Counted from the stretch's first letter, positions 8,811 to 19,406 are shown. The stretch: DNA of 55,178 nt from Deltaproteobacteria bacterium (GCA_031263485.1 JAISFS010000213.1:1-55178), one strand, 5' to 3'. The notes: generated from the sequence alone by a model not told the origin. Numbers and translations are program-made.

Positions 8811-9683
8811 CCGGAACCGCAGTCCGGGCCGCCTGGCCCGGGCCCGCCGGTCCTCCCGCTTCCGGTTCCTCCCTGCCGGCCTGAACGTCCTGAACCCCCT
8901 GATGCGCATGTCTCCGCGCCTGTTCCCCCGTTCCGAAACCTGTTCTGAGCCAGGACCGTGTCAGGTGCCGATTCGGATTTCCGGTCCGGTCAGGGCCCCC
9001 TAGACAGGCTGACTCCAGGTTCAGGCCTCCGCTCCCGATGAGACCCCTGGCTCCTGGAGGGCCCGGTTCAGGGCATGGTTCCGGTCGGGAGTCCTCTCCG
9101 GGGCCCGGTTCAGGCCGGGCTTCCTCTCCTGGCCCCTGGCCTGGCCATGGTCCTTGCCGAGCTTCCTCTCCGGGCCCCGGCCCTGGTCATGGTTCCGGCC
9201 GGGAGTCCTCTCCGGGGCCCGGTTCAGGCCATGGTTCCGGTCAAGTTTCCTCTCCTGGCCCCGGCCCTGGCCATGGTCCTTGCCGAGCGTCCTCTCCTGG
9301 CCCCGGCCCTGGCCATGGTCCTTGCCGAGCGTCCTCTCCGGGCCCCGGCCCAGGTCATGGTTCCGGTCGAGTTTCCTCTCGTGGACCCGGCCCCGGCCCC
9401 GGCCAAGGCCATGGGGCTTGCCCAGCGTCCTCTCCCGGCCCCGGCCCAGGTCATGGTTCCGGCCGGGAGTCCTCTCCGGGCCCCGGCCCAGGGCATGGTC
9501 CCGGCCGGGAGTCCTCTCCGGGCCCCGGCCCAGGTCATGATCCAGGCATAGCGTCCTCTCAGGGCCCCGGCCCGGACGGACTGTACGGGTCAGGCGCAGG
9601 GCCCTGAAGCCGGCCCGATCCCAGTTTCCTTTCCTGCCCCCCCTTCCGGGCGACACGCCCGAAACGCCGAAACGAGGTCCAAC
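8811..9683. other. Repeat-filled gap between nfeD and the SPFH gene
   Basis: Mostly the 42-nt tandem repeat at 9053-9590. The + strand frame 9038-9607 stays open (189 codons, SSPGPGPGHGxxR repeats), but there is no ribosome binding site or family match. Codon-scale evidence is ambiguous because other frames are also open. Confidence 0.55.
9053..9590. repeat. 42-nt minisatellite, about 12 units
   Basis: Repeated unit around TCCTCTCC GGGCCCCGGCCC AGGTCATGGTTCCGGCCGGGAG, 42 nt with several 24- to 48-nt variants. Length changes are multiples of three in the frame starting at 9038, which would give a Pro-Gly-rich 14-residue repeat. Confidence 0.88.
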
Positions 9684-10700
9684 ATGAACCCGGCCGTCCT
9701 CACCGTCGTCTTCATCGGAGTGGCGATATTCCTGCTTTTCCTCTTCGTCAAGTACATAAGGATCGTCCCCCAGAACGAGGCCTACGTCGTCGAGAGGCTG
9801 GGCAAGTACTCGGGCACGCTCCTGAGCGGATTCCACGTGCTGATCCCCTTCTTCGACCGCGTCGGCTACCGCCACACCCTGAAGGAGCAGGTCATAGACG
9901 TCCCCCCGCAGATCTGCATCACCCGCGACAACATCTCCGTGGAGGTCGACGGGGTCCTGTACATGACCGTCATGGATCCCCAGAGGGCGAGCTACGGGGT
10001 CTCCAACTACCACATGGCCGCAGTTCAGATGGCCCAGACCACCATGAGAAGCGTAATCGGCAAGCTGGAGCTCGACCGCACCTTCGAGGAGCGGGAGACC
10101 ATCAACGCCGAGATAATTAACGCGGTCGACAAGGCCTCCGCCCCGTGGGGCGTCAAGGTCAACCGCTACGAGGTCAAGAACATCACCCCGCCCCAGTCCA
10201 TCAAGGACGCCATGGAGAAGCAGATGAGGGCGGAGCGCGAGAAGAGGGCGCTCATCGCCGAGTCCGAGGGCGAGAAGATGGCCATGATCAACAAGGCCGA
10301 GGGCGACAAGCAGGCAAAGATAAACATCGCCGAGGGCGAGCGCCAGAAGCTCATCAACATCTCCGAGGGCGAGAAGCAACGCCGCATCAACGAGGCCGAG
10401 GGCCGCGCCCAGGAGATCCTGCTCGTAGCGGACGCGACCGCGGAGGCGCTGAAGCGGGTGGGCGTGGCAATCCAGTCGGCGGGCGGCGAGGACGCCGTCT
10501 CGCTCAGGATAACGGAGGGCTACCTGGGCGAGTTCGGCAAGCTCGCCAAGGCCAACAACTCGCTCATCATCCCCGCGAACGTGGTGGATCTAGCCTCGGT
10601 GGTGGCAGTGGGCAAGACCGTCCTGAAAGCGGGTCGCGAGCAGGCTGTCCCGCAACCTGGCCCCGCCGCGCCTGGTGCGTCCGGAGGCCCGAGGAGGTAG
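9684..10700 (+). CDS. SPFH/Band 7 membrane protein (stomatin/QmcA-like)
   Basis: 338 residues. An N-terminal membrane segment (about 5-25) is followed by the SPFH domain starting RIVPQNEAYVVERLGKYSGT and a long charged helical region with repeated EGEK/AEGD motifs (about 195-265), which is the oligomerising coiled coil of the family. Such proteins scaffold membrane microdomains and often control proteases or NfeD partners; the nfeD-like gene lies upstream on the same strand. The start has GAGGTCC just upstream. Transcription ends at a strong hairpin 50 bases downstream. Confidence 0.95.
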   Translation: MNPAVLTVVFIGVAIFLLFLFVKYIRIVPQNEAYVVERLGKYSGTLLSGFHVLIPFFDRVGYRHTLKEQVIDVPPQICITRDNISVEVDGVLYMTVMDPQRASYGVSNYHMAAVQMAQTTMRSVIGKLELDRTFEERETINAEIINAVDKASAPWGVKVNRYEVKNITPPQSIKDAMEKQMRAEREKRALIAESEGEKMAMINKAEGDKQAKINIAEGERQKLINISEGEKQRRINEAEGRAQEILLVADATAEALKRVGVAIQSAGGEDAVSLRITEGYLGEFGKLAKANNSLIIPANVVDLASVVAVGKTVLKAGREQAVPQPGPAAPGASGGPRR

Positions 10701-10751
10701 AGTTGCGAGGATTCCTTTCCCGATAGAGTTCCTTCCCACGGGCTTCCTTCG

Positions 10752-10795
10752 AAGGCCCTTTCCGTCGCTTTCCGCCGGGCGACGGGAAGGGCCTT
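10752..10795 (+). terminator. Intrinsic terminator after the SPFH gene
   Basis: A 16-bp stem (AAGGCCCTTTCCGTCG at 10752-10767 with CGACGGGAAGGGCCTT at 10780-10795, one G-T pair), 12-base loop, then TGGTTCTT. Confidence 0.8.
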
Positions 10796-11160
10796 TGGTT
10801 CTTCAGGGCGGGATCAACCCATGCGGACCGTGCGCGGCTTTGCCTTCGCCTCGCGGCTGATTGTTGTGGAAGAGCCGCGCGAGTGTAACTTCCGTACGAC
10901 CGTCACGGGATTTATCGGTTTCGAAATCCGGCGATAAGTTGACTGAGTGTCCGTCTTGACCCGGGAAGATGTTGCATACGCGTGTACGAGGATGAGACTC
11001 GGCGACGCATTTGGATAGCTATGCAATATGCGTGTATGAATACTGAATATTCCGGAAATCGTTTGGAATAACCGTTATTTCCTGTCAATCGGATCACTTC
11101 GCGGAGAAGGGGATGGCGCATCGGTAGCCTTTGGGACCGGCTGATTCCGTTGTTTACCGT

Positions 11161-11244
11161 CTAAGGTTTGCAATCTAAGGTTTGCCGACTAAGGTTTGCC
11201 GACTAAGGTTTGCCGACTAAGGGTTGCCGACTAAGGGTTACGTC
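11161..11244. repeat. 14-nt tandem repeat, six units
   Basis: Six units of CTAAGGTTTGCCGA starting at 11161, 11175, 11189, 11203, 11217 and 11231; the first and last are degenerate. Confidence 0.95.
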
Positions 11245-11376
11245 AAAACAGTTCGGACCTGGTCTGCACCGCCCTTGCCTTTGAAAGGATATCCATTTCT
11301 TTTGACGGATACGTCATTGACCTGGAAATGTGGACTCTGATTCTTGAACTCCGGATACATCGTGATTGCATAGGGG

Positions 11377-11405
11377 TTGACAAGATTGTGCCAAACAGGT
11401 ATAAA
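11377..11405 (+). promoter_or_regulatory. Sigma-70 promoter upstream of the first AAA/nuclease gene
   Basis: Perfect -35 TTGACA at 11377-11382, 17-base spacer, -10 TATAAA at 11400-11405. It lies about 210 bases before the chosen start codon. Confidence 0.7.
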
Positions 11406-11614
11406 ATATATGTGGATTGGATAGGAAAATGTTAAAGGGCCCAATACCTGGCTCCAGCTTGCCAAAGACGTGCTGTTAAGTGGGCATAGACAGGCGTCGT
11501 CGGCATTGCCTTCGAAGATTTCCTTACAATTCTTGGGACATTATTGTCTCCCCCTAAATCTTGTGTTCCAGCAAGTATTTTGGATGCATGTCATACATCA
11601 GGGAATCAAAGGCC

Positions 11615-13588
11615 ATGGAAAACGATTTTAAGTCTTTGGAAATCACGGAAGATTCTTTTTTGGCATTAAGGAAGCTTGGTGCCGTTTATGTCGATAAAAC
11701 AGCCTTGTTGCTGGAGCTGGCTAAATCGCGCGGCCCGTTTTTCCTCGCAAGGCCGAGAAGATTCGGCAAAAGTTTGCTGGTTGATACGATCCAGCGGATG
11801 TTTGAGGGAAGAAAAGAACTTTTCAACGGACTGGAAATCGAAAAGCCTGATTCGGATTTCAGCTGGGGGTTCTTTCCTGTAATCCGGATCAACATGAATT
11901 ACGTTGACTCAGAACCTGACCAATTTCAGGACGGCCTGATAAGCAAACTCATGCCTGTCGCCAAATCATATAATGTCAAAATCAGCCAATCAAGTATCTC
12001 CAACGCCATAAGCGATTTGATAATCAATGTTTCCATGGAATGTGCGAATTCTAAAAAGAATAATTTGGAAAGAAGCGGAAGTAATGTAGACAAAACAGGT
12101 GCCGATATCGGAGAACAGAATGTTATCCTGCTTATCGATGAATATGACTTTCCTTTGTTGAGTCACCTGCATGATCCAGTTAAAATTGAGAAAATCAGAT
12201 CGATGCTTTATAAGTTTTATTCATCAATCAAGGGTTGTAGCAATTATCTGCGATTTACATTCATTACAGGGATCACGAAATTCAAACAGTTATCCCTGTT
12301 CTCAGCGTTGAATAACCTCAAGGATATCACGTTTGATGAAGAGTATTCCACGATTTGTGGATTTACGGAAAAAGAAATTACTACATCATATTGCAAGTAC
12401 ATTGACAGGGCACTCTCGAAGATTATGGAAAACGGAAGGTTGCCTCAGGGTTCTACGACAGAGAATATCATGGACAGAATTTCGTATTGGTACGATGGTT
12501 ACAGCTGGGACGGTAAAACAAGAGTTTTCAACCCGTTTTCGATCAAAAATTTTCTTGAAAAATTTGCATTCAGGGATTATTGGTACGAATCAGGATTTTC
12601 TCTTTTCACTGCAATTTTAGATTCATTCGACGGGAACAGATTCTCGATATTCGGCAAGGACATTTCCTTGGAGGCACCTATAGATATCCAGGACACGGCC
12701 AACATAATCAGTGAGGCATTTCTTTTGCAGGCAGGTTATCTGACTATCGATAGCATCGACATTAGCGGTGACACTGAAAATTTTCATCTGAAAATCCCTA
12801 ACAATGAAATTATGAGAGCATTAAACAAAGAGCTTTCTAGAAAATTCAAAGGGTTTATCGCTAAACTTGAATTCATGGATAAAATTGGCGATCCGCTTAC
12901 GACTTTTACCAGTATGAGAGATACGCTGTTGTCTTCGTTATGGTCATGCGACGTCAACAAGTCGGAAGAGCTTCTGAGTTCCATCTTTTCCGGGAACCCT
13001 AAAGAATGGTATCGCAACGGCGGCGAAGGAAGCTTCAAATTGATTTTACTGGCGCTCATGCGATTCGGCGGAGCGGTTTTCACCGGAAACATGTTGAAAG
13101 CATTGGGCGAAGTGTATTCCGATGCAGGAAGAGCAGATCTTTTGCTAGATGTTTACGGAAAAGGCTATTTAGTCATGGAATTAAAATTTACCGCTGACGA
13201 TGGAAAACATGGGAAAATCCACGGAGCGGCTGGCAGCAATGCCGGGGTTCCGCCGTTCGTACGTTCAGACCCCTCAGACTGTAGCGGGCCTCCCGCCGCA
13301 TTTGACGGCCTTTCCAAGCTCATTGAACTGGGTACCTTGCCGGATAACGTCAAACATATCCTTGAGAGCAGAATCAAAGATGCGTTCAAGCAGATATCGG
13401 AAAAAGGTTACGCCAAGCCATATCTCGCTTCCGGGAAACCCATTGTAGCCGCCGCAGTGGCGGTGTACGGCACTTCTGCGGTGATGGTGCGTTTCGCGAA
13501 AGTTATCTGGAAAGCCGACGAGAATCGCGACATGGACTTCAAGGAAATCAGCCTGGAAGTTTCCAAGGAACCGAGACTCGGCTCATGA
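11615..13588 (+). CDS. AAA-ATPase-like / PD-(D/E)XK nuclease family protein, copy 1
   Basis: 657 residues from the ATG at 11615. The N-terminal AAA-ATPase-like domain contains AVYVDKT, the P-loop RPRRFGKSLL and the Walker B strand VILLIDEYDFPLL, then FITGITKFKQLSLFSALNNL. A C-terminal PD-(D/E)XK-type domain carries GRADLLLDVYGKGYLVMELK (Asp ... Glu-x-Lys). This architecture matches the large uncharacterised AAA-like/PDDEXK family common in gut anaerobes; its role is not established, with defence or mobile-DNA functions proposed by inference. Start choice: family members begin just before the YVDKT motif, and AGGGA precedes this ATG; in-frame ATG 11588 and TTG 11561 are alternatives. Codon use is much more AT-rich than flanking core genes, suggesting transfer. 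A paralogue lies 1.2 kb downstream. Confidence 0.88.
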   Translation: MENDFKSLEITEDSFLALRKLGAVYVDKTALLLELAKSRGPFFLARPRRFGKSLLVDTIQRMFEGRKELFNGLEIEKPDSDFSWGFFPVIRINMNYVDSEPDQFQDGLISKLMPVAKSYNVKISQSSISNAISDLIINVSMECANSKKNNLERSGSNVDKTGADIGEQNVILLIDEYDFPLLSHLHDPVKIEKIRSMLYKFYSSIKGCSNYLRFTFITGITKFKQLSLFSALNNLKDITFDEEYSTICGFTEKEITTSYCKYIDRALSKIMENGRLPQGSTTENIMDRISYWYDGYSWDGKTRVFNPFSIKNFLEKFAFRDYWYESGFSLFTAILDSFDGNRFSIFGKDISLEAPIDIQDTANIISEAFLLQAGYLTIDSIDISGDTENFHLKIPNNEIMRALNKELSRKFKGFIAKLEFMDKIGDPLTTFTSMRDTLLSSLWSCDVNKSEELLSSIFSGNPKEWYRNGGEGSFKLILLALMRFGGAVFTGNMLKALGEVYSDAGRADLLLDVYGKGYLVMELKFTADDGKHGKIHGAAGSNAGVPPFVRSDPSDCSGPPAAFDGLSKLIELGTLPDNVKHILESRIKDAFKQISEKGYAKPYLASGKPIVAAAVAVYGTSAVMVRFAKVIWKADENRDMDFKEISLEVSKEPRLGS

Positions 13589-14820
13589 GTCCATGAAATC
13601 TGCCGTCGCTCATTTCTGTCTACCGCAGGTGGACTCCTGCGGGAGACTCGTGAACACTGAGGCGAGCAGGGTTCAAATATCCGGTTAAGAAATTCAGACC
13701 GTAGGCTATATGGAGGCCTGTTACATCCAGAACCGGACGATGCGTCTGGCGGAACCTTTGAACAGAAGGTCAGAGCTCGGATGATTGTTGACAGGCACAT
13801 TAAACCTGTTCGCCGGATAGAACTTCGTCAAATGTGGATCAAAAGCTCATATGACGTATAGGGAATGTCTTTACGTGTCAACGAAAAAAAATCAGGGTGT
13901 CAAAGGTAACATATCCGACACTTCGGCATTTGTGCCGGAGATAAAGACCTGGTATTGATACGTTCTTGATTGGGAATCTTTGAGATGATTGTTATCTATA
14001 AAATTTTAGGGATTGTTTCATGGTTATAGTGTACGGAAAACCAGTATTTCAGATGTTCGGAGACAAACATTGATTTTGTAGCATGTAACTAAAGCGATAG
14101 TCCGTTCAGACAAACATCTGATGGAGAAAGACACCGTTCTGATAAGCCACCGCACTTATTGACTGGGCCATAAATGCAGAGATGACGTGATGACGTGATG
14201 AATCTAAAGCATATTTTTGGGAATTCTCGTCGTGTATCGTGTGACGAATTTATGTTGATCATGACCTTAGACACCTGCCCTATTGCGATGACCACAAGAT
14301 TTCATGCACCAAGGTTACAGTAATTATTGGAGCGTGTCAGAGAGGCGTTTTCAAATTGACTGATCACGGTCAAGCTATTTGGCTTTTAACGTTGGCTTGG
14401 GAGTTTATGCAGTCGGCGGTCAGAGCTTAGATCGGATACGGGCCTGAAGTCATGTCCATATGGCTTTGGTTAAGAATTCTTGGATGTGACAAGTAACTTG
14501 ACAAGACAGATGAATAAATGTAATATGCAACAGGTTAGAATCGAATGTCCCGGATCTTGCAATGTTGAGATTAGTTGTTATCCGGTCGCGGATGGCTGGC
14601 CATTGGCGTCGATATTTCGGTTTAGGTATCGAAGCCTATACTTAGGTTCAAGACTTCGGATGCCGATGTCAACACCTTTCGGCAGAATTACTTAGCTAGT
14701 TCAACGGGAAAGCCAGTATTGTCAAGGTGCTATCGAACATGATTTCTTGAAGTAGTTGACATAGCTCTACATGGCGACAAAGACCTTAAGACTGGTGTCC
14801 ATGGCGTAACGAGGTACAAG
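13589..14820. other. Gap between the two paralogous ATPase genes
   Basis: 1.2 kb of moderately AT-rich sequence with no recognised gene, RNA or repeat array. Short open frames (for example near 14480-14695) show no recognisable features. Confidence 0.55.
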
Positions 14821-16821
14821 ATGATGGATGACGAGTTCGATGATTTGGATGTCTTGAATTCCGAGGTCGATTTCGAGTCCAAGGATGAATCAAGCCATGG
14901 AGATGAATTGAAGCCTCTTGAAGTCTTTGAGGATTCTTTTTTGACAATTATCGAGCAAGGTGCTGTATATGTCGACAAAACAAAGCTGATTCTTGAGCTG
15001 ATAAGACACAGGGGGCCATATTTCCTTTCAAGGCCGAGAAGATTCGGCAAAAGCCTTTTGGTTGACACGATTCAACAGATATTCGAAGGGCAGAGAGATC
15101 TGTTCGCTGGACTTGATATTGAGAGGCTTGTTCCGGATTTCAACTGGGCGCCTGTCCCGGTGATCCGTATCAATATGAACGGCACTGACTCTGATCCCAA
15201 AATTTTCGGTGCATCTCTTTTGAATTTGCTGGAAATCTGCGCAAATGATCACGAAGTGCCAATCAATTCCGCGAGTTTCGTAACAGCAATCACGAGTCTA
15301 ATCGCTGAGCTTTCAAAAAGACACAAAAAATCTAAAATGCCCGTTGACAACATTGCGAATATCAGTAGAGGCAACGTTGTTCTCCTTATCGATGAGTACG
15401 ACTTTCCTTTGTTGAAACATTTGCGTGATCCAAAGAAAATTGAAATGATGCGCAGTATGCTTTATGATTTTTATTCTGCTGTCAAATCCTGCATCGGAAC
15501 TTTACGATTTCTATTCATCACAGGGATCACTAAATTCAAGCAACTTTCACTTTTTTCAGCTCTTAATAACGTAAACGATATAACTTTCAATCCGAGATTC
15601 TCGACGATCTGCGGATTCACCCGTGATGAATTGGAGTCGTCATACGGTAGCCATATCCTAAAGACCCTTTCTATGCAGAAGGAAAATGGTGGCCTTCCTA
15701 AAAATTCAAACGTAGCCAAACTTATGGACAAGATTGCCGATTGGTATGATGGTTACAGTTGGGACGGCACAACAAATGTCTTTAATCCATTCGCGATCAA
15801 ATCGTTGCTCGAATTCGGAATGTTCGACGATTATTGGTATAAGTCAGGTTCTCCACTGCTGACAGCCATGCTTGAATCGGTCAGCGGAAATTTCTTTTCT
15901 ATATTCGGAAATAAATTATCGTTTGAAAAGGCTACGGCTATCAACGACACACAAAATATCCACAACGAATCGTTTCTTTTGCAGGCAGGATATCTCACCA
16001 TAGACAGCGTGACACAATCCGGCGACTCCAAGACTTATAATCTGGCGATCCCCAACAAAGAGATCAAGGATGCCATAGATATAGAACTCAAGTCAAAGTT
16101 CTGTGAATTTTTGTACGGTTTAAAATATGTAGATAAATCGCTTGACCCACAGAATTTAATCACTGACATAAAAAGTATTTTATTGAAATCATTATGGTCC
16201 CGAGACAGTCAAGAATCAGAAATGTTGTTAGGTTCTATTTTTTCCGGTATTTCGAAGGACTTGTTTCGTGGGGGAGGTGAAAATTATTATAACATAATTC
16301 TTCTGATCCTATTCAGATTTGGAGGCGCGATTTTTGACGGTGACATTTTCAAGGCGATTTCCCAGATATTTTCCGATTCCGGAAGATCGGATCTCATACT
16401 TGAAGTTCCCGAAGGGGGATATATCGTCATAGAGCTCAAAATGGCCCCCGAAATACGTATGGCTGGAACATTCGATGACTCGCCATCAGCGAGTGTCATC
16501 CCGGCGACCGGCCTGGTACCTGTCGTTGCGGAAAATGGAAGTTCGCCGACTCATCCAATCGGTGTTACCGGCATGATCGAACAGGGAAAGATTTCCGAGC
16601 GGTTGAAACAGCACCTTGAGTCCAAAGCCGAGGAGGCTTTCGAACAGATTAGAACAAAGCATTATGCCAAGCAACTCTTGATCTCAAATCGACCGGTCCT
16701 GGCTGCGGCTGTAGTCGTTTACCACACCTCGACCGTGTTGGTACGATTCAAAGAAGTCAAATGGCTGGCGGAAAACCAAGAGGGACCTGAGGTCGGAGTT
16801 ATTCGGCTCACAAAATGGTAA
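14821..16821 (+). CDS. AAA-ATPase-like / PD-(D/E)XK nuclease family protein, copy 2
   Basis: 666 residues and clearly a paralogue of the gene at 11615. Shared motifs include AVYVDKT, RPRRFGKSLLVDTIQ, VVLLIDEYDFPLL, FITGITKFKQLSLFSALNN and the nuclease signature GRSDLILEV ... IVIELK. The N-terminus is about 30 residues longer and acidic (Asp/Glu/Ser-rich). All catalytic-looking residues are retained in both copies, so neither appears dead. The start ATG is preceded by a weak GAGGT. Function unknown; codon use is AT-rich like copy 1. No -35/-10 pair with good spacing was found directly upstream. Confidence 0.88.
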   Translation: MMDDEFDDLDVLNSEVDFESKDESSHGDELKPLEVFEDSFLTIIEQGAVYVDKTKLILELIRHRGPYFLSRPRRFGKSLLVDTIQQIFEGQRDLFAGLDIERLVPDFNWAPVPVIRINMNGTDSDPKIFGASLLNLLEICANDHEVPINSASFVTAITSLIAELSKRHKKSKMPVDNIANISRGNVVLLIDEYDFPLLKHLRDPKKIEMMRSMLYDFYSAVKSCIGTLRFLFITGITKFKQLSLFSALNNVNDITFNPRFSTICGFTRDELESSYGSHILKTLSMQKENGGLPKNSNVAKLMDKIADWYDGYSWDGTTNVFNPFAIKSLLEFGMFDDYWYKSGSPLLTAMLESVSGNFFSIFGNKLSFEKATAINDTQNIHNESFLLQAGYLTIDSVTQSGDSKTYNLAIPNKEIKDAIDIELKSKFCEFLYGLKYVDKSLDPQNLITDIKSILLKSLWSRDSQESEMLLGSIFSGISKDLFRGGGENYYNIILLILFRFGGAIFDGDIFKAISQIFSDSGRSDLILEVPEGGYIVIELKMAPEIRMAGTFDDSPSASVIPATGLVPVVAENGSSPTHPIGVTGMIEQGKISERLKQHLESKAEEAFEQIRTKHYAKQLLISNRPVLAAAVVVYHTSTVLVRFKEVKWLAENQEGPEVGVIRLTKW

Positions 16822-17409
16822 GACCGTCTCAACAGCACTTGGCGTTCATATGCCTGTTTCGCCTGACTCTGCGATGCCGATGCTGACGGGCAAGGGCGTT
16901 ATATTGGCTTCAGCGGCTGAGTTGCGCCGGCGATAGTCTGAACTAGGTTTCATAAAACGTGTTGCGGACATGACAGAAGACGGTCGTCTGACTGGCGGGC
17001 GTCCGTCTTGTCATGAAACGTAATTCTTGGTCAGTGAAACGCTGGACAATGAAATTGTGCTATTGGGGTGTTTGCACGCCATCGCGAAAATGGTTGATTT
17101 ACCGCTTTTGATTAGGAATATGTGATGGATGGGTTTGAAAAGGCGTTCATGGATGTCTTGATTATTGACCGCATGGTTTTTCCGTGTAGGGCGCTGTCTC
17201 TGACGGAGATTTTGCCGTGCTCCGAACACACTTCAGGCATCGGAGCGCGAGCGGGTGAAGGTGCGCCATCGTCTGCCAGGCTACCGGATTCTGACGGTGC
17301 CGTGCCGGGGCCTAGGCGGCCCGGTCGCACTTCCTTCGCGGGAGGCGTCATCGCCCGGGGAGGGAAATGCTCGAGCATCTTCAGGGCCTCAACCTACCCG
17401 GGAGCCTGT
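16822..17409. other. Gap before the IS110 remnant
   Basis: No gene recognised. GC rises from about 17220 onward towards the IS remnant. The short motif GGAGCCTGTTATTAAA at 17400-17415 resembles the terminal repeat of the MITE-like elements near argB, but only one end is visible. Confidence 0.45.
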
Positions 17410-18680
17410 TATTAAAGGCCAGCGCCTTGTAGTCGACCGCGCGGTCCCTGTACACGTCGTCCCGCGAGATCAAGGACGTATATGGTCCTGAGGAGCTTGC
17501 GCGCGATGGCGGTCACTGTGCGCCTGTAGCCGCGGCGCGCCTTGATGCCGTTGAAGGCGGACGCGAAGTGGCTGGGCTGTCTTCGCGGCCGCGTGCGTGC
17601 ACTCGCAGGGCTTACGCCGGAGCCACTTGTTGTGGGGGGCCGTCCTGCCGGATCTCTTCTTGCGGGGGGACTCGTTGTTGCCCGTGCATACGCTGCCCCG
17701 TTTGCCCGGCCGTTCGGAGGACCCGAAGACTGCCATGTCGGGGCCGATCTCGGCAAGCACGGACGCGGATGCGTGCCTGCTCACCCCGGGTATCACCTCG
17801 AGGCGGTCCTGGTGCCCGAAGTGATCCGCGAGGGCGGAAGTGAGATCGTCCTCCAGCTCGGACTTCTGCCCCTCGTGCCAGTCCACGTGGCCGAGGAGCC
17901 GATGGAGCTGATCCCGCCTGGCGTTGTCCAGTTCGGTCGCCAGGCCACTGGCGATCTCGTTGGGTTTCGCCTTGAGCCGCGTGGTGATGCGCTTGACGGC
18001 CCCGGCGGGGGCCTCGCCGTCGGGCAATGGCGTCAAGCACCGCCCCGGCGGGGGCCTCGCCGTCGGGCAATGGCGTCAAGGACGGCCCCTGCGGGGGCCT
18101 TGCCGTTGGGCAATGGCGTCAAGCACGACCCCGGCGGACTTGCCGAAGACGTCGGACACGACGATGCCGATCCTCACGCCGTGCTCGACGAGCCATTTGG
18201 TGACCCTTTTCTTGGACCTGGTGAGGTCCTGGGTCACCTTCTGTATGAGGCGCGACATCCCGTGCGCGTTCCCGAGTTCGGGGCCGGCACGAAGCTCGTT
18301 TTCAGGAGCCCGAAGCAGCCGAGCTTGGCGAGCCACAGGCTGGCGGACATGTCGGTCTAGCGGCCGGGGAGGTTCTTGGCGTGCCTGGGGTTGACCACGA
18401 TGACTTTCAGGCCGACCTTGACGAGCGCGGCATGGAGGGTCTTCCAGTAGACGCCGCTGCTCTCCATTATCACACGCCTTGCCCCTTTCGAGATCGCCCA
18501 GTACGCGAGCGCCCGGAGGCCATGAGGCAAGGTGCTGAACTCCTTGTGCATGTGGTTGTAGTCGTCGGAGGAGATCGGGTCGGAATAGCAGCGAAGTAGA
18601 CCTTGCTGTGGACGTCGATGCCGACTACCGATTCGAAGCCGGCCTTGAAGATGTGTTTTCTCTATTGTTCCACCATCCCA
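17410..18680 (-). pseudogene. IS110-family transposase remnant (multiple frameshifts)
   Basis: Read on the minus strand, pieces of an IS110-type transposase appear in order but in different frames. The N-terminal GIDVHSKV motif (about 18630) is followed by RRVIMESSGVYWKTLHAALV and VIVVNPRHAKN (about 18365-18480), then LVEHGVRIGIVVSDVFGKSA (about 18140-18200). Next come VIPGVSRHASASVLAEIGPD and FGSSERPGKRGSVCTGNNES (about 17660-17790), and finally RRTVTAIARKLLRTIYVL (about 17475-17535). These match the DEDD and C-terminal transposase domains of IS110/IS1111 elements. The frame breaks near 18590, at the 43-nt repeat (17999-18127), and near 17580, and an in-frame TAG lies at the expected N-terminus. 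It is therefore inactive. IS110 elements lack long terminal inverted repeats, and the ends cannot be fixed from sequence alone. Confidence 0.85.
17999..18140. repeat. 43-nt tandem triplication inside the transposase remnant
   Basis: Three 43-nt units (17999-18041, 18042-18084, 18085-18127) plus a 13-base partial, core TCGGGCAATGGCGTCAAG. Two extra copies add 86 bases and shift the reading frame between the SDVFGKSAGVVLDAIA and VKRITTRLKAKPNEIA segments. Confidence 0.92.
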
Positions 18681-19406
18681 ATGCCTCTTTCGTTGGGGTA
18701 TTCGCGTGTGATCGGCAGGGCCTCGCATGTATTCCTGACTCCTGTCGATATGTAGCGGAATCATTGGCCGAAGGGCTTAAATTGTGCCACATGCCAGGAA
18801 GCCGGACAGTTTATCATACGCTTTCTGGGAAGCAGGCCGGGGTTCGGCATTGGGAGGCGGGGCAGTTTAGGGACCCGGTATGACCGTGAAAGGAACGACG
18901 CCCTCGCTTCCGAGACACGCACTATAAAGGAAAGCATCTATGCGAGGGAGTCAAAGCGGTACGTTTCATGCGCCGGGGTGTCGACAAATTTTCATGAAAG
19001 TATAGGGGAAAACGGTCATTGCGGAGTCCGGATCATTGCGGATGATGTCCAGAAACGTGAAAGGTGACTAGGGGGGAAGGGCTCAACAGTAGTCTGCCTT
19101 TGACTTCTCAGTACCCGGCAGGACTGATATTGGAGGTGGAATAGCTGTATTAAGTTATGTGGAGGATGAGAGACAAACGTGGCTCCCCGTTGTTAATCAG
19201 ACGACTCTTACATCTGTCTCTGCATCGCGTCAGCTGAGTCTGTTCGAGTCAGGATATGTTGTTATTTCACTGCCGAAATCTTAACCCCTCTCCCTCTCCC
19301 TCTCCCTCTCCCTCTCCTTCTCCCTATCTTCGTCAGCGCCCTTTAACCAGCCGGGTTTTTCCTTTGCGTGGATCCGGATGTATTCGTCGATCTCATCCAT
19401 GATGTC
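18681..19406. other. Gap with hexanucleotide run
   Basis: No gene recognised. It contains a CCCTCT hexamer run at 19286-19318 (about five to six units). Otherwise mixed-composition sequence with no clear signals. Confidence 0.5.
19286..19318. repeat. (CCCTCT)n simple repeat
   Basis: About five and a half consecutive hexamers ending in a degenerate CCTTCTCCCT. Confidence 0.9.

Larger units (their letters stand above)
10796..11614. other. Left edge of the low-GC island
   Basis: Base composition falls sharply after the terminator. No gene recognised. The region holds a 14-nt tandem repeat (11161-11244) and a consensus sigma-70 promoter (11377-11405) that serves the ATPase gene. Confidence 0.6.

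Noticed and set aside
17400..17415. GGAGCCTGTTATTAAA as another MITE end or an IS110 terminus
   Set aside because: It partly matches the MITE terminal repeat, but no second end or interior match could be found nearby.
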